Assembly (NCBI GenBank): GCA_035249905.1
Contig: DATFFT010000032.1
Span: 24,069 to 88,068 of the forward strand
Origin: JAOUEA01 sp035249905
GTDB taxonomy: Bacteria; Actinomycetota; UBA4738; HRBIN12
Direction: 5' to 3'
DNA length: 64,000 nt
Shown here: positions 49,228 through 57,456 of the stretch, one piece after another
Position numbering within the stretch: position 1 is the first letter of the stretch
Layout: each line of letters starts with the position of its first letter
Notes under the pieces: generated by a model
What the model was told of the DNA's origin: nothing
Seen by the model: the letters and a program-made list of their open reading frames with translations, nothing else
Database searches by the model: none
Program-made: the position numbers and the translations under genes

Positions 49228-49922
49228 GGCATCATCTCCGGCGCCCGCTCCCTGATCGCGGCGAGCGCTGTCTCGAGGGTGCCCGCAGGATCGCGGTCGC
49301 TCGTGTCGATCACCACCGCGTCGGGGGTGGGCTCGTGCGGGATCGTGCGGGCATCGAGCCGATCGCGGTCCTCGAGCGCCTCGCGGACCGTCGCCGGCTC
49401 CCCGTGGCGCTCCGCCGCCCTGCGGGCCGCGCGATCCCCGCGTCGCGCCCGGAGGTACAGCTTCACGGGCGCATCGGCGAACACCACCGACGCGATATCC
49501 CTGCCCTCCATCACCGCCCCATGGGCCTCTCCGAGCTCCCGCTGCTCGTTCCGCATGTGCAGCCGGACCACCGGATGGCTCGCCACCAGCGAGACCGTCG
49601 ACTCGACCTCCACGCTCGTGAGCTCCTCGGACTCGTAACCTTCGACCTCGAGTTCCCCGGGCGGCTCGACCCGGACGATGAACCTCAACCCGCGGAGCAG
49701 CTCGAGCAGCCGTCGCTCGTCATCGCCCCGCACTCCGACCCGGATCGCCGCGGCGGCCAGCGCCCTGTACATCAAGCCCGTGTTCACGTACGGGAGTCCC
49801 AGCACCTCCGAGAGGCTCCTCGCCAGGGTGCTCTTGCCGCTGCCCGCGGCACCGTCGACGGCGACGACCCGTGGGAAGGACGGCACACGATGTCCCGGCT
49901 CGAGGTTGGGTGGCGAGCTCAT
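49224..49922 (-). CDS. cmk: Cytidylate kinase
   Basis: 232 residues; the ATG overlaps the aroA stop. P-loop GAAGSGKST, YVNTGLMYRA substrate region, VMEGRDIASVVFADAPVKLYL and the LID arginine region RGDRAARRA are typical of (d)CMP kinase. It is translationally coupled on both sides (aroA upstream, der downstream). Confidence 0.95.
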   Translation of the reverse strand: MSSPPNLEPGHRVPSFPRVVAVDGAAGSGKSTLARSLSEVLGLPYVNTGLMYRALAAAAIRVGVRGDDERRLLELLRGLRFIVRVEPPGELEVEGYESEELTSVEVESTVSLVASHPVVRLHMRNEQRELGEAHGAVMEGRDIASVVFADAPVKLYLRARRGDRAARRAAERHGEPATVREALEDRDRLDARTIPHEPTPDAVVIDTSDRDPAGTLETALAAIRERAPEMMP

Positions 49923-51307
49923 GTTTCGCCGACCGCTCCGATCGAGGCGCCGAGGGCCGCCAGTCCGCCGAAGAAGCCTGGGAACGAGACCTCGGCGCTC
50001 TCCGCGCCGACGATCTCGATCGGGGCGCGAGCGGACAGGCCCGAGACCGCGAACGCCATCGCCAGCCGGTGGTCGCCACGAGCGTCGATGACGCCGCCCG
50101 CCAGCCCCCCGCCCCCGACCACGAGGTCGTCGCCCTCGACCGCCGCATGCCCGCCGGCGTCCCGGATCCCACTCGCGATGCCCTCGAGGCGATCGGACTC
50201 CTTCACTCGGAGCTCTGCCGCCCCGAGGAACCGAGAGTCCGTGGGGGCGTGGGCCGCGAGCAGCGCGAGCACCGGCACCTCGTCGATCGCGAGTGGCAGC
50301 TCGCTCGGTCCGACCCGGACCGGGCCGATCGCGTCGGCTCCGACGACGTGGATGTCACCGACCGGTTCTCCCAATTCCTCGCGCCGCGTCACCCGCTCCG
50401 TCCGCACTCCCATCCGCTCCATGACGTCGAGGAACCGGATCCTCGTCGGATTGAGACCGACATCGGTGATCGTGAGCTCCGAGGCGGTGAGGGCTGCCGC
50501 CGCGACCAAGAACGCGGCGGACGAGGGATCGCCCGGCACGGCACCGGAGAACCCCTGGTGTTGGAACCGGCTCAGCGAGACCTCGCCGTCGCGCACCTCG
50601 ATCGGCGCCCCAAGGGCCATGAGCGCCCGCTCGAGGTGATCGCGCGTGGGCGCGGCCTCCCGAACCCGCGTCCGCCCCGCGGCATCGAGACCGGCCAGCA
50701 GCACGGCCGTCTTGACCTGTGCGCTCGGCGTCAAAGATCCGAAGTCGATCCCGTCGAGCGGTCCTCCCGTCATCGTGACCGGGGCGTGTCCTCGGGTGGT
50801 CTGGATCGTGGCCCCCATGGTACGCAGCGGTGCCGCCACGCGTTCCATCGGACGCGAACGCAGGCTCGGGTCGCCGGTCAAGACCACCCGGAACGGTTCG
50901 CTGGCGACGAGGCCCATCAACATGCGCATCGCGCTCCCCGAGTTCCCGCAATCGAGCGCCTGCGGGGGCTCGAGGAGGCCATGACGCCCCTCACCCTCGA
51001 CCTCAAGTGAGACACCCGTTCGCCTCCCGCCCCCGGTCTCGACCTCCACGTTCCACGTGGAACGGTGATCCTCTGCGGCCACACCATCGTTGGCGGCCCA
51101 GCCGTTGAGTGCAGGTCGAGCCTTATCGGTGAGGGCGCCGAGACACCAGGCCATCGAGCGAACGTCGAGGGAAGGCGGAACGTTCAGGAGACTGCTCGGC
51201 CCGTCTGCAGTGGCGGCCAGGATCAGCCACCGATGCGCGATGGACTTGTCGCCGGGCACGCGGGCCACACCTTCCAGCCGGCCGCCGGGATCCACCCTGA
51301 TGCGCAT
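49919..51307 (-). CDS. aroA: 3-phosphoshikimate 1-carboxyvinyltransferase (EPSP synthase)
   Basis: 462 residues from ATG 51307. Conserved GDKSIAHR (PEP/shikimate binding), LDCGNSGSAMRML, RSRPMERV, SAQVKTAVLLAGLDAAG and VKESDRLEG. Relative to typical AroA there is an extra loop of roughly 35 residues (about 65-105) before the CGNSG motif. It catalyses the sixth step of the shikimate pathway. It follows tyrA and aroH in one operon. Confidence 0.94.
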   Translation of the reverse strand: MRIRVDPGGRLEGVARVPGDKSIAHRWLILAATADGPSSLLNVPPSLDVRSMAWCLGALTDKARPALNGWAANDGVAAEDHRSTWNVEVETGGGRRTGVSLEVEGEGRHGLLEPPQALDCGNSGSAMRMLMGLVASEPFRVVLTGDPSLRSRPMERVAAPLRTMGATIQTTRGHAPVTMTGGPLDGIDFGSLTPSAQVKTAVLLAGLDAAGRTRVREAAPTRDHLERALMALGAPIEVRDGEVSLSRFQHQGFSGAVPGDPSSAAFLVAAAALTASELTITDVGLNPTRIRFLDVMERMGVRTERVTRREELGEPVGDIHVVGADAIGPVRVGPSELPLAIDEVPVLALLAAHAPTDSRFLGAAELRVKESDRLEGIASGIRDAGGHAAVEGDDLVVGGGGLAGGVIDARGDHRLAMAFAVSGLSARAPIEIVGAESAEVSFPGFFGGLAALGASIGAVGET

Positions 51308-51317
51308 CTTTCGATCC

Positions 51318-52412
51318 TCAGGCCAGCCTGATCGGGTCGAGACCTGCGGCGGAGAGCACCGAACCGGCTGTGTCGGCCTCGACGGCGGCCACGGTGAGGT
51401 GCACGGTGCCTCGTCCTCCCTCGGGCGAATGCACGATCTGCAGGTCCTCGATGTTGACGCCGCCCACACCGAGCGCGGTCGTGAGATCGGCGAGAGCCCC
51501 CGGGCGATCCGGCACCTCGACCTGCAGCACCGCCACCCCCGCTCGAACGGTCGGCTTGGCCGCGAGGCGCAATCGCGCTCGCTTGGCCTGATCGAAGGTC
51601 GACTCCACCTCGGAGCCCCGCTCTCCGACGATCTCGTCGCGGAGCCGAACGAGCCGCTCCGCGTACAGGTCGATCGCTTCGGCGATCGCCTGACTGTTCG
51701 CGAGCAGGATGTCGCTCCACAGCGCAGGGTTCGACGCCGCCAACCGCGTCAGGTCGCGGAACCCCCCCGCGGCCAGCAACAGGATCTCGGGCTCGTCGGC
51801 CTCTTCGGTGGCGGCCAGGCTCATCAGGGCCGTGGACGCCACCTGCGGCAGGTGACTCACGAAGGCCACGAGCCGATCATGTCGCTCGGGATCGAGCCGG
51901 ACCGGCCTCGCCCCCAAGGATGTGACCCATCCCTCCAGGGCGTCGACGGCGGCGGGGTCGCTGGTCCGATGCGGCGTGATCGCCCACACGATGCCGTCGA
52001 CGGCCGATGCCGAGGCGTGTTCCGGCCCGGACCGCTCGCTCCCGCCCATCGGATGCCCGGGCACGAACCTGGCCAGATGAGCCGGGGTCGTCGTCGCGAC
52101 CGTTCCGTCGATGATGGCGCCCTTCACGCTGCCGACGTCGGTCACCACGGCCCCCGGCGAAGCCATGAGGCACTCGGCCACGAGGGTCGCGATCGTGGGG
52201 ATCGGGGTCGCCACCACCACCATGTCTGCGTCGCGAACGGCCTCCTCGACCGATGCCGCCGGTCGGATCCCGGCGATCCTCGCCGCCCGGGCGGCGACCG
52301 CGGCGTCGGCATCCCATCCGACGACGATCGCGCCCGTCCGCGCCGCGGCGAGCGCGATCGACGTACCGATCAGGCCCGTGCCGACGACCGCGACCCGGTC
52401 AGCCGAGGTCAT
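51318..52412 (-). CDS. tyrA: Prephenate dehydrogenase with C-terminal ACT domain
   Basis: 364 residues from ATG 52412. The Rossmann motif VGTGLIGTSIALAA, TDVGSVKG, FVPGHPMGGSERSG and the FVSHLPQVAS helix identify prephenate dehydrogenase; the last 75 residues (VLQVEVPDRPGALADLTTALGVGGVNIEDLQIVHS) form an ACT domain, suggesting tyrosine feedback. The start overlaps the end of aroH by 14 nt. Confidence 0.94.
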   Translation of the reverse strand: MTSADRVAVVGTGLIGTSIALAAARTGAIVVGWDADAAVAARAARIAGIRPAASVEEAVRDADMVVVATPIPTIATLVAECLMASPGAVVTDVGSVKGAIIDGTVATTTPAHLARFVPGHPMGGSERSGPEHASASAVDGIVWAITPHRTSDPAAVDALEGWVTSLGARPVRLDPERHDRLVAFVSHLPQVASTALMSLAATEEADEPEILLLAAGGFRDLTRLAASNPALWSDILLANSQAIAEAIDLYAERLVRLRDEIVGERGSEVESTFDQAKRARLRLAAKPTVRAGVAVLQVEVPDRPGALADLTTALGVGGVNIEDLQIVHSPEGGRGTVHLTVAAVEADTAGSVLSAAGLDPIRLA

Positions 52413-52758
52413 CACGCAGTGACTCGGCTCCGTCGAGGTACACGGGACGCACCTCGGCGAGGGAACGGTCGGTGTGCATGTGCATCAGCACCCGAACCAC
52501 GAGCGGCATCGAACCGGCGACCGGGATCTCCCGGGCACACATCAGGGGCACGGAGCCGAGTCCCATACGACGGACGGCCTCCGCCGGGAAGACCGACGTG
52601 ATGTCGTCGGTCACGGTGAAGAGCATGCTGATCAGGTCTTCCCGGGACACGCCGTTCGCGTGCAGCATCGCCCGAACGAGGCGCTCGGTAGCGTCCAGGA
52701 CGCCCGGCGGCGAGTCTTCCTCGACCCTGATGGCACCTCGTGCTGCTCGAACCGTCAT
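52399..52758 (-). CDS. aroH: Chorismate mutase, AroH class
   Basis: 119 residues. The AroH-type sequence is clear: RAARGAIRVEEDSPPGVLDATERLVRAMLHANGV, LISMLFTVTDDITSVFPAEAVRRMGLGSVPLMCAREIPVAGSMPLVVRVLMHMHTD. It converts chorismate to prephenate, the substrate of the next gene product TyrA. Confidence 0.95.
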   Translation of the reverse strand: MTVRAARGAIRVEEDSPPGVLDATERLVRAMLHANGVSREDLISMLFTVTDDITSVFPAEAVRRMGLGSVPLMCAREIPVAGSMPLVVRVLMHMHTDRSLAEVRPVYLDGAESLRDDLG

Positions 52759-52804
52759 GCACGCTCCCGGAGACCCGCCGCCCGAGGGCGGGCAGGCCCA
52801 CAGG

Positions 52805-53533
52805 CTACCGCCCGAGAGCGGCCACGCCGGCCAACGCCTGGATCTCCTCGCGAGCCAGGGGCCGCAGCTCTCCGGGGGCGAGCCCGCCGAGCGTGATGGG
52901 CCCGATCCGCACCCGCACCAGCCTGGTCACCGGAAGGCCGACCGCCCCGAGGAGCCGCCGGACCTCGCGCTTCCGGCCCTCGGTCATCACCAGGCGCACG
53001 GCGCCGCGGCCCCGCGCGGACGCGACGACCTTCGCCCGCACCGCCCGGGCGAACCCGTCCTCGAGCTCGACGCCCGCTCGCACCCGCGCCACCCGCTTCG
53101 CGGTCGGTTCGCCCTCGACCTCGGCGAGGTACTCCTTCTCGACTCGGTAGCGCGGATGCATCAGACGATCGGCGAGCGCTCCGTCGTTCGTGAGCAGCAG
53201 CAAGCCTTCGGAATCGCGATCGAGCCGCCCGACCGGGAACACGCGGGGTCCGTCTGTCGGCAGGAACCCTCGGATGTCGGGCCTTCCCTGCGGATCGCTC
53301 ATGGTGGTCACGACACCGGCCGGTTTGTGCAGAGCGTAGTAGCGCACGTCGGGATCGAGGTTGACGGGCAGGCCGTCCACGAGCACCGTCGACGTGGCCG
53401 CCTCGACCTTGTCGCCCAGCGTCGCGGTCGATCCGTCGATCCTCACGCGGCCCTCGGCGATCAGCGTCTCGCACGCACGGCGAGAACCGAACCCTGCCCG
53501 GGCGAGCGCTCGCTGCAGGCGCTCTTCGGCCAT
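52805..53533 (-). CDS. rluB: Ribosomal large-subunit pseudouridine synthase, RluB type
   Basis: 242 residues. N-terminal S4 domain (RLQRALARAGFGSRRACETLIAEGRVRIDG), catalytic Asp in GRLDRDSEGLLLLTNDG, and the C-terminal TEGRKREVRRLLGAVGLPVTRLVRVRIGPITLG. It modifies 23S rRNA. The order scpA-scpB-rluB is widely conserved. Confidence 0.94.
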   Translation of the reverse strand: MAEERLQRALARAGFGSRRACETLIAEGRVRIDGSTATLGDKVEAATSTVLVDGLPVNLDPDVRYYALHKPAGVVTTMSDPQGRPDIRGFLPTDGPRVFPVGRLDRDSEGLLLLTNDGALADRLMHPRYRVEKEYLAEVEGEPTAKRVARVRAGVELEDGFARAVRAKVVASARGRGAVRLVMTEGRKREVRRLLGAVGLPVTRLVRVRIGPITLGGLAPGELRPLAREEIQALAGVAALGR

Positions 53534-53540
53534 GGCGCCC

Positions 53541-54197
53541 TCACTCGACGGCGGGGGCCGTGCCGGCCCCGTCGTGACCGGAGCCTTCGTCGCCCTGTGG
53601 GTCCGTCCCCCGCGAGCCCGTGTCTCGAGAGCCCGTGTCGCGCTCGACGGGCGATCCTTCCTCGTCGGAGGCGAGGTCGAGCAGCGGCGCGAGCGAGGGC
53701 AACGACGTCAGCGAGGGCAGCCCCAATCGCTCGAGGAACCCCGGCGTCGTCGCGTACAGAACGGGGCGTCCGGGTGCGTCTTCCCGGCCCGCTTCCTCGA
53801 TCAGGCCGCGATCGGTGAGCGCTCGCAGCACGCCGTCGGAGTTGACGCCCCGGATACCGCTGACCTGGTGGCGGGTCACCGGCTGCTTGTACGCGACGAT
53901 GGCGAGCGTCTCGAGCGAGGCCTTCGTCAATCGTGCCTGCCGCGACGACAGCACGAACCGCTCGACGATCGGCGCCGCGTCTGGATGGGTGTAGAGGCGC
54001 CATCCGCCCGCGACGTTGCGCAACACGAGGCCTGAGCCGCGTTCCTCGAGCTCGCGCTGCAGTCGATCACACAGCGCTGCAGCCGAGCGCCGATCGATGT
54101 CGAGCGCTTGGGCCAGCACGGAGTCCCCGAGCGGTTCGTCGGAGACGAACAGCAGCGCCTCGAGCGCTCGGGTCCCGCCTGCGTCGTCGTCGGTCAT
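53541..54197 (-). CDS. scpB: Segregation and condensation protein B
   Basis: 218 residues. Two winged-helix repeats: ALEALLFVSDEPL ... and LSSRQARLTKASLETLAIVAYKQPVTRHQVSGIRGVNSDGVLRALTDRGLIEEAG, followed by an acidic Gly/Ser-rich tail. It is a kleisin partner in the SMC-ScpAB condensin complex, which organises the chromosome near origin and terminus. Confidence 0.95.
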   Translation of the reverse strand: MTDDDAGGTRALEALLFVSDEPLGDSVLAQALDIDRRSAAALCDRLQRELEERGSGLVLRNVAGGWRLYTHPDAAPIVERFVLSSRQARLTKASLETLAIVAYKQPVTRHQVSGIRGVNSDGVLRALTDRGLIEEAGREDAPGRPVLYATTPGFLERLGLPSLTSLPSLAPLLDLASDEEGSPVERDTGSRDTGSRGTDPQGDEGSGHDGAGTAPAVE

Positions 54198-54217
54198 GTC
54201 ACGATCGCTCGTCGCTC

Positions 54218-54958
54218 TCAGTCCGCCAGGGCGACCTCGATGTCGCCGAACGTCTCCGCCTGGGCGAGCTCGACCTTGCCTTCACGGTACAGCTCGAGGA
54301 TGGCCAGGAACCTCACGACGACGTGGATACGTTCGTCGCAGTCGGCGACCAGATCCCGGAAGGTGGCTCCCACCCCGAAGCTCGTGATGCGATCCTCGAG
54401 GGTCGTCATGGCCTCGGCGACCGTGTACCGCACCGGAGTGACGTGGGAGAGGTCGAGCGTCGGCGGTGGCCGCAGGAGCGATGCCGCCAACGACGCGAGC
54501 TGGTCGGGCTTCAGGTCGGCCATCGGGTCCGGATACAGCCGCGAGAACTCCGGCCCCGGACCCACGTCGCGAGCGAAGTAGCCGGCCTCGTCCTCCACTC
54601 GCCGCGCGATCTCGATCGCCACCTTGCGGAAGGCGGTCAGTTCGAGCGAGCGCGCATAGGCGAGGTCGGGCGATCCGCCGAGGAGATCCTCCTCGTCGAG
54701 ATCCCGGTGCTTCGGGGTCAGGCGCGACACCTTCAGCTCGAGCAGCACCGCGCAGATCGCGAGGAACCACGTGGCCTCCTCGAGATCCCAGCGCTCGGCG
54801 TCCTTCGCGTGCTCGAGGTACCGATCGGTCACCGAGACGATGGCGACATCGCACACGTCGATCTTCTGATCGAGGATCAGCTCCGCGAGCAGCCTGAACG
54901 GGCCGCGGTACACGGGCAGATCGACGGCGAAGCCCGAGCCCGTTCGATCGGTGCTCAT
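54218..54958 (-). CDS. scpA: Segregation and condensation protein A (kleisin)
   Basis: 246 residues from ATG 54958, which overlaps the preceding stop (ATGA). FAVDLPVYRGPFRLLAELILDQKIDVCDVAIVSVTDRYLEH is the ScpA N-terminal signature; the C-terminal winged helix is near VVVRFLAILELYREGKVELAQAETFGDIEV. It bridges SMC heads. Confidence 0.95.
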   Translation of the reverse strand: MSTDRTGSGFAVDLPVYRGPFRLLAELILDQKIDVCDVAIVSVTDRYLEHAKDAERWDLEEATWFLAICAVLLELKVSRLTPKHRDLDEEDLLGGSPDLAYARSLELTAFRKVAIEIARRVEDEAGYFARDVGPGPEFSRLYPDPMADLKPDQLASLAASLLRPPPTLDLSHVTPVRYTVAEAMTTLEDRITSFGVGATFRDLVADCDERIHVVVRFLAILELYREGKVELAQAETFGDIEVALAD

Positions 54959-55293
54959 GCGGAGTGCATCGCCCGTCGCACCGCCGCGAGCGTCGCTCGC
55001 GAGAGCGGGCGGACCCGCTCCAGCCCCTCGGCGAGGATCGTCTTGCAATCGACGCACCCGAGCGCCCCCGAGCAACAGGCTTCCCGGCGCACCTTCTGGG
55101 GGTCGGTGATGAACGAACGGACGCTCGCACGGATCGCGTCGTCGTCGCGGATCCAGATCGCGATATCGACCGTCTGCAGGACCGGGTAGCTGAGCAGGCC
55201 GAGGTTCGCGATGTCGCGCTCGGCCATGTCGCGGAGGCGATCCTTGAACGACGGCACGTGGAGAGGCCCCGTCGGGTGGTAGCCGGTCAGCAC
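54955..55293 (-). CDS. TrpRS-derived miniprotein lacking the catalytic core
   Basis: 112 residues from GTG 55293. Three blocks of tryptophanyl-tRNA synthetase are joined in frame: the HIGH-region start LTGYHPTGPLHVPSF (2-16), the segment FKDRLRDMAERDIANLGLLSYPVLQTVDIAIW (16-47), which in TrpRS lies over 100 residues later, and the C-terminal part VRSFITDPQKVRRE ... GCVDCKTILAEGLERVRPL (58-97). The nucleotide-binding core between the first two blocks and the VPVG-x-DQ and KMSKS regions before the third are gone, so aminoacylation is not possible. Codons keep near-total G/C third positions and the stop overlaps scpA by ATGA, suggesting maintained expression. Full trpS often occupies this slot in related gene orders. 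Confidence 0.75.
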   Translation of the reverse strand: MLTGYHPTGPLHVPSFKDRLRDMAERDIANLGLLSYPVLQTVDIAIWIRDDDAIRASVRSFITDPQKVRREACCSGALGCVDCKTILAEGLERVRPLSRATLAAVRRAMHSA

Positions 55294-55348
55294 GCGGGAG
55301 CGCGTGAGCGGAGGCGTCTCTGCGACATCGGGCTGGTCGATGCGAGGG

Positions 55349-55354
55349 ATGATA
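55349..55354 (-). promoter_or_regulatory. Candidate -10 element TATCAT before the TrpRS-like gene
   Basis: On the minus strand TATCAT lies in the 121-nt gap after the M50-like gene, about 55 nt before GTG 55293. It could drive the trpS-like/scpA/scpB unit. Confidence 0.4.
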
Positions 55355-55414
55355 ACGCGGGTCGTCGTCGCTCCCGGGGAGCCGCCAGGGGCTGTTCCAT
55401 GGGGGCCGGCGTCG

Positions 55415-56086
55415 TCAGCCGAGCTGCATGATCGATCGACAGTCGAGCCCCGTCGCGGCATCGCAGACGGCGCTGCTCAACACCGTGAGGAGACCGACGA
55501 TCAACGTCGTGAAGACGAAGAGCGCCACGAGCACGAACAGGGGCAGGTACTTGTCGGCGTTGCGGTAGACCTCGGCAGCCTGCGGCGGTAGGAGCATCGC
55601 CACGATCCGGGCACCGTCGAGCCCGGGGATCGGCAGCAGGTGGAAGACGAGGAGCGACGCGTTCGTGAACGCGAACACGATCGCCGCGCGCCCGGCCTCG
55701 ATCGGGAGGTCGATCCCCCGGACGACCAGGCCGGCGACGACGGTGAGGGCGAGGCTCGAAGCCGGACCTGCCAGCGCGACGAACACCTGGTCGCGCGTGC
55801 GCCGAAGGTAGCTCGGGTCGACCGGGGAGGTCTTCCCGTAGGCCGCGGGGATCACGAGGACCTGCACGGACCAGAGCACGGCGATGATCACCGGAACGAG
55901 GCCGCTCCCGAAGGGCTCGAACCACGCCCGGGGTGCGAGCGTCAGCCGTCCCCAGAGCCGGGGTGTCGGATCGTGCAGACGGGCCGCGGTCCATGCCCGG
56001 GCGAACTCGCGCACCGACATGCCGACCGCGAGGGAGACGAGCATGTACACCGCGAGTCGGATCCCCAGCGCCGTGAAGTTCCCCAC
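55415..56086 (-). CDS. Site-2 protease-like (M50) membrane protein with mutated HExxH
   Basis: 223 residues, GTG start. It aligns with the short M50 family usually encoded next to trpS and scpA: REFARAWTAARLHDPTPRLWGRLTLAPRAWFEP, SPVDPSYLRRTRDQVFVALAGPASSLAL, and NASLLVFHLLPIPGLDGARI. In active members the first motif is HEFAHAW; here both histidines are Arg (Arg26 and Arg30; codons CGC and CGG), while Glu27 and Asp157 of the LDG motif remain. About five membrane helices. Proteolysis is therefore unlikely; a regulatory or scaffold role is possible. Confidence 0.85.
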   Translation of the reverse strand: MGNFTALGIRLAVYMLVSLAVGMSVREFARAWTAARLHDPTPRLWGRLTLAPRAWFEPFGSGLVPVIIAVLWSVQVLVIPAAYGKTSPVDPSYLRRTRDQVFVALAGPASSLALTVVAGLVVRGIDLPIEAGRAAIVFAFTNASLLVFHLLPIPGLDGARIVAMLLPPQAAEVYRNADKYLPLFVLVALFVFTTLIVGLLTVLSSAVCDAATGLDCRSIMQLG

Positions 56087-56099
56087 TCCAGCCCCCCTG

Positions 56100-57413
56100 T
56101 CACTCGAGCCAGGCGTGCACCAATGGCGGCGGCGTGGCCGGATCGTCGCCGATCACGAGCGCGTCGAGGACCGCCCGGGCCGCGACCCGTGCGGCGTCGT
56201 GGTCCCGTGCATGCACCTCCCCGACCGACCGGCCTCGTTCGAGGACATCCCCGATCTTGCAGCGCACCACGATACCCACTGCGGGATCGACGGGATCGCC
56301 CTTCCGCATGCGGCCAGCCCCGAGCGCCCCGCTGGCGAGGCCGATCTCATGGGTCGCCATGCCGTGGATCGTTCCGGTGCGGTCGGACTCGATCGGCAGG
56401 ACCACGGGCGCCGAAGGCAACACGCCTCGGGGATCGTCGACGACGTGCGGGTCACCCCCCTGCGCCTCGATCATCGCCCTGAATCGATCCAGTGCCGACC
56501 CGTCGTCGAGGGCGCGCTCGGCCTCGGCCAGTGCGGGTTCCACATCCCGACCGGACGTGACCGAGAGGCCGCGTGCGGCGAAGGCCACCGCCAGGTCACG
56601 CAGACGACCACGACGGGAACCCCCCAGCACGTCGATGGCTTCGGCCACGTCGAGCGCGTTGCCGACCGCATCGCCGAGCGGTTGCCCCATGTCGCTGACG
56701 GCGACCCGCGCCTGCCTCCCCCATCCGCGTGCGAGCTCGAGGCAGGCTTCCGCCAGCGCCTCGGCGTCGCCGACCGTCTTCATGAACGCGCCCGCGCCCG
56801 CCTTCACATCGAGCAGGATCAGGTCGGTCTCGACGGCGAGCTTCTTCGACATCACGCTCGCCGCGATCAGCGGGATCGACGGCACCGTGGCGGTGGCGTC
56901 GCGTAGGGCGTAGAGCTTGCCGTCGGCCGGAACCAGCCGGGAAGACTGGGCGGCCACGGCGCACCCGATCGACCGCACCTGTCGTTGCATCTCGTCCGGC
57001 GAGAGATCGGTCCGCAGCCCCGGGATCGACTCCAGCTTGTCGAGGGTGCCGCCCGTATGGCCCAGTCCCCGGCCAGAGAGCTTCGCGACCGCCATGCCGA
57101 GCGAGGCGGCGAGGGGTGCGAAGACGAGGGTCACGCCGTCGGCGACCCCCCCGGTCGAGTGCTTGTCGACCGTCGGGCGATCGAGACCTACGAGGCGCAC
57201 CGTGTCCCCCGATGCGACCAGGGCCCTGGTGAGCGCGAGCGTCTCGGCGCCGTCCATGCCCCGGAGCAGGCAGGCCATCAGGAACGCGGCCGCGGGACCG
57301 TCGCCGATCTCCCCCCGTGTGTAACCGTCGACGAACGTCTCGACCTCTTCGGCAGCGAGGGCGTGACCGTCACGTTTGGCCGCCACGATCTCGCGTGGAT
57401 CGGTCACCGTCAT
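56100..57413 (-). CDS. deoA: Thymidine/pyrimidine-nucleoside phosphorylase
   Basis: 437 residues from ATG 57413. VDKHSTGGVADGVTLVFAPLAASLG is the family signature, followed by GRGLGHTGGTLDKLESIPG, SLVPADGKLYALRDATATV-like residues and the ASVMSKKLA motif. It releases deoxyribose 1-phosphate from pyrimidine nucleosides; DeoB, encoded upstream, isomerises that product. It sits 13 nt before the M50-like gene. Confidence 0.94.
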   Translation of the reverse strand: MTVTDPREIVAAKRDGHALAAEEVETFVDGYTRGEIGDGPAAAFLMACLLRGMDGAETLALTRALVASGDTVRLVGLDRPTVDKHSTGGVADGVTLVFAPLAASLGMAVAKLSGRGLGHTGGTLDKLESIPGLRTDLSPDEMQRQVRSIGCAVAAQSSRLVPADGKLYALRDATATVPSIPLIAASVMSKKLAVETDLILLDVKAGAGAFMKTVGDAEALAEACLELARGWGRQARVAVSDMGQPLGDAVGNALDVAEAIDVLGGSRRGRLRDLAVAFAARGLSVTSGRDVEPALAEAERALDDGSALDRFRAMIEAQGGDPHVVDDPRGVLPSAPVVLPIESDRTGTIHGMATHEIGLASGALGAGRMRKGDPVDPAVGIVVRCKIGDVLERGRSVGEVHARDHDAARVAARAVLDALVIGDDPATPPPLVHAWLE

Positions 57414-57456
57414 CGTTGTCTCACATCCTTCCTGCAGTCGTCCTCGAGCTGAACCC

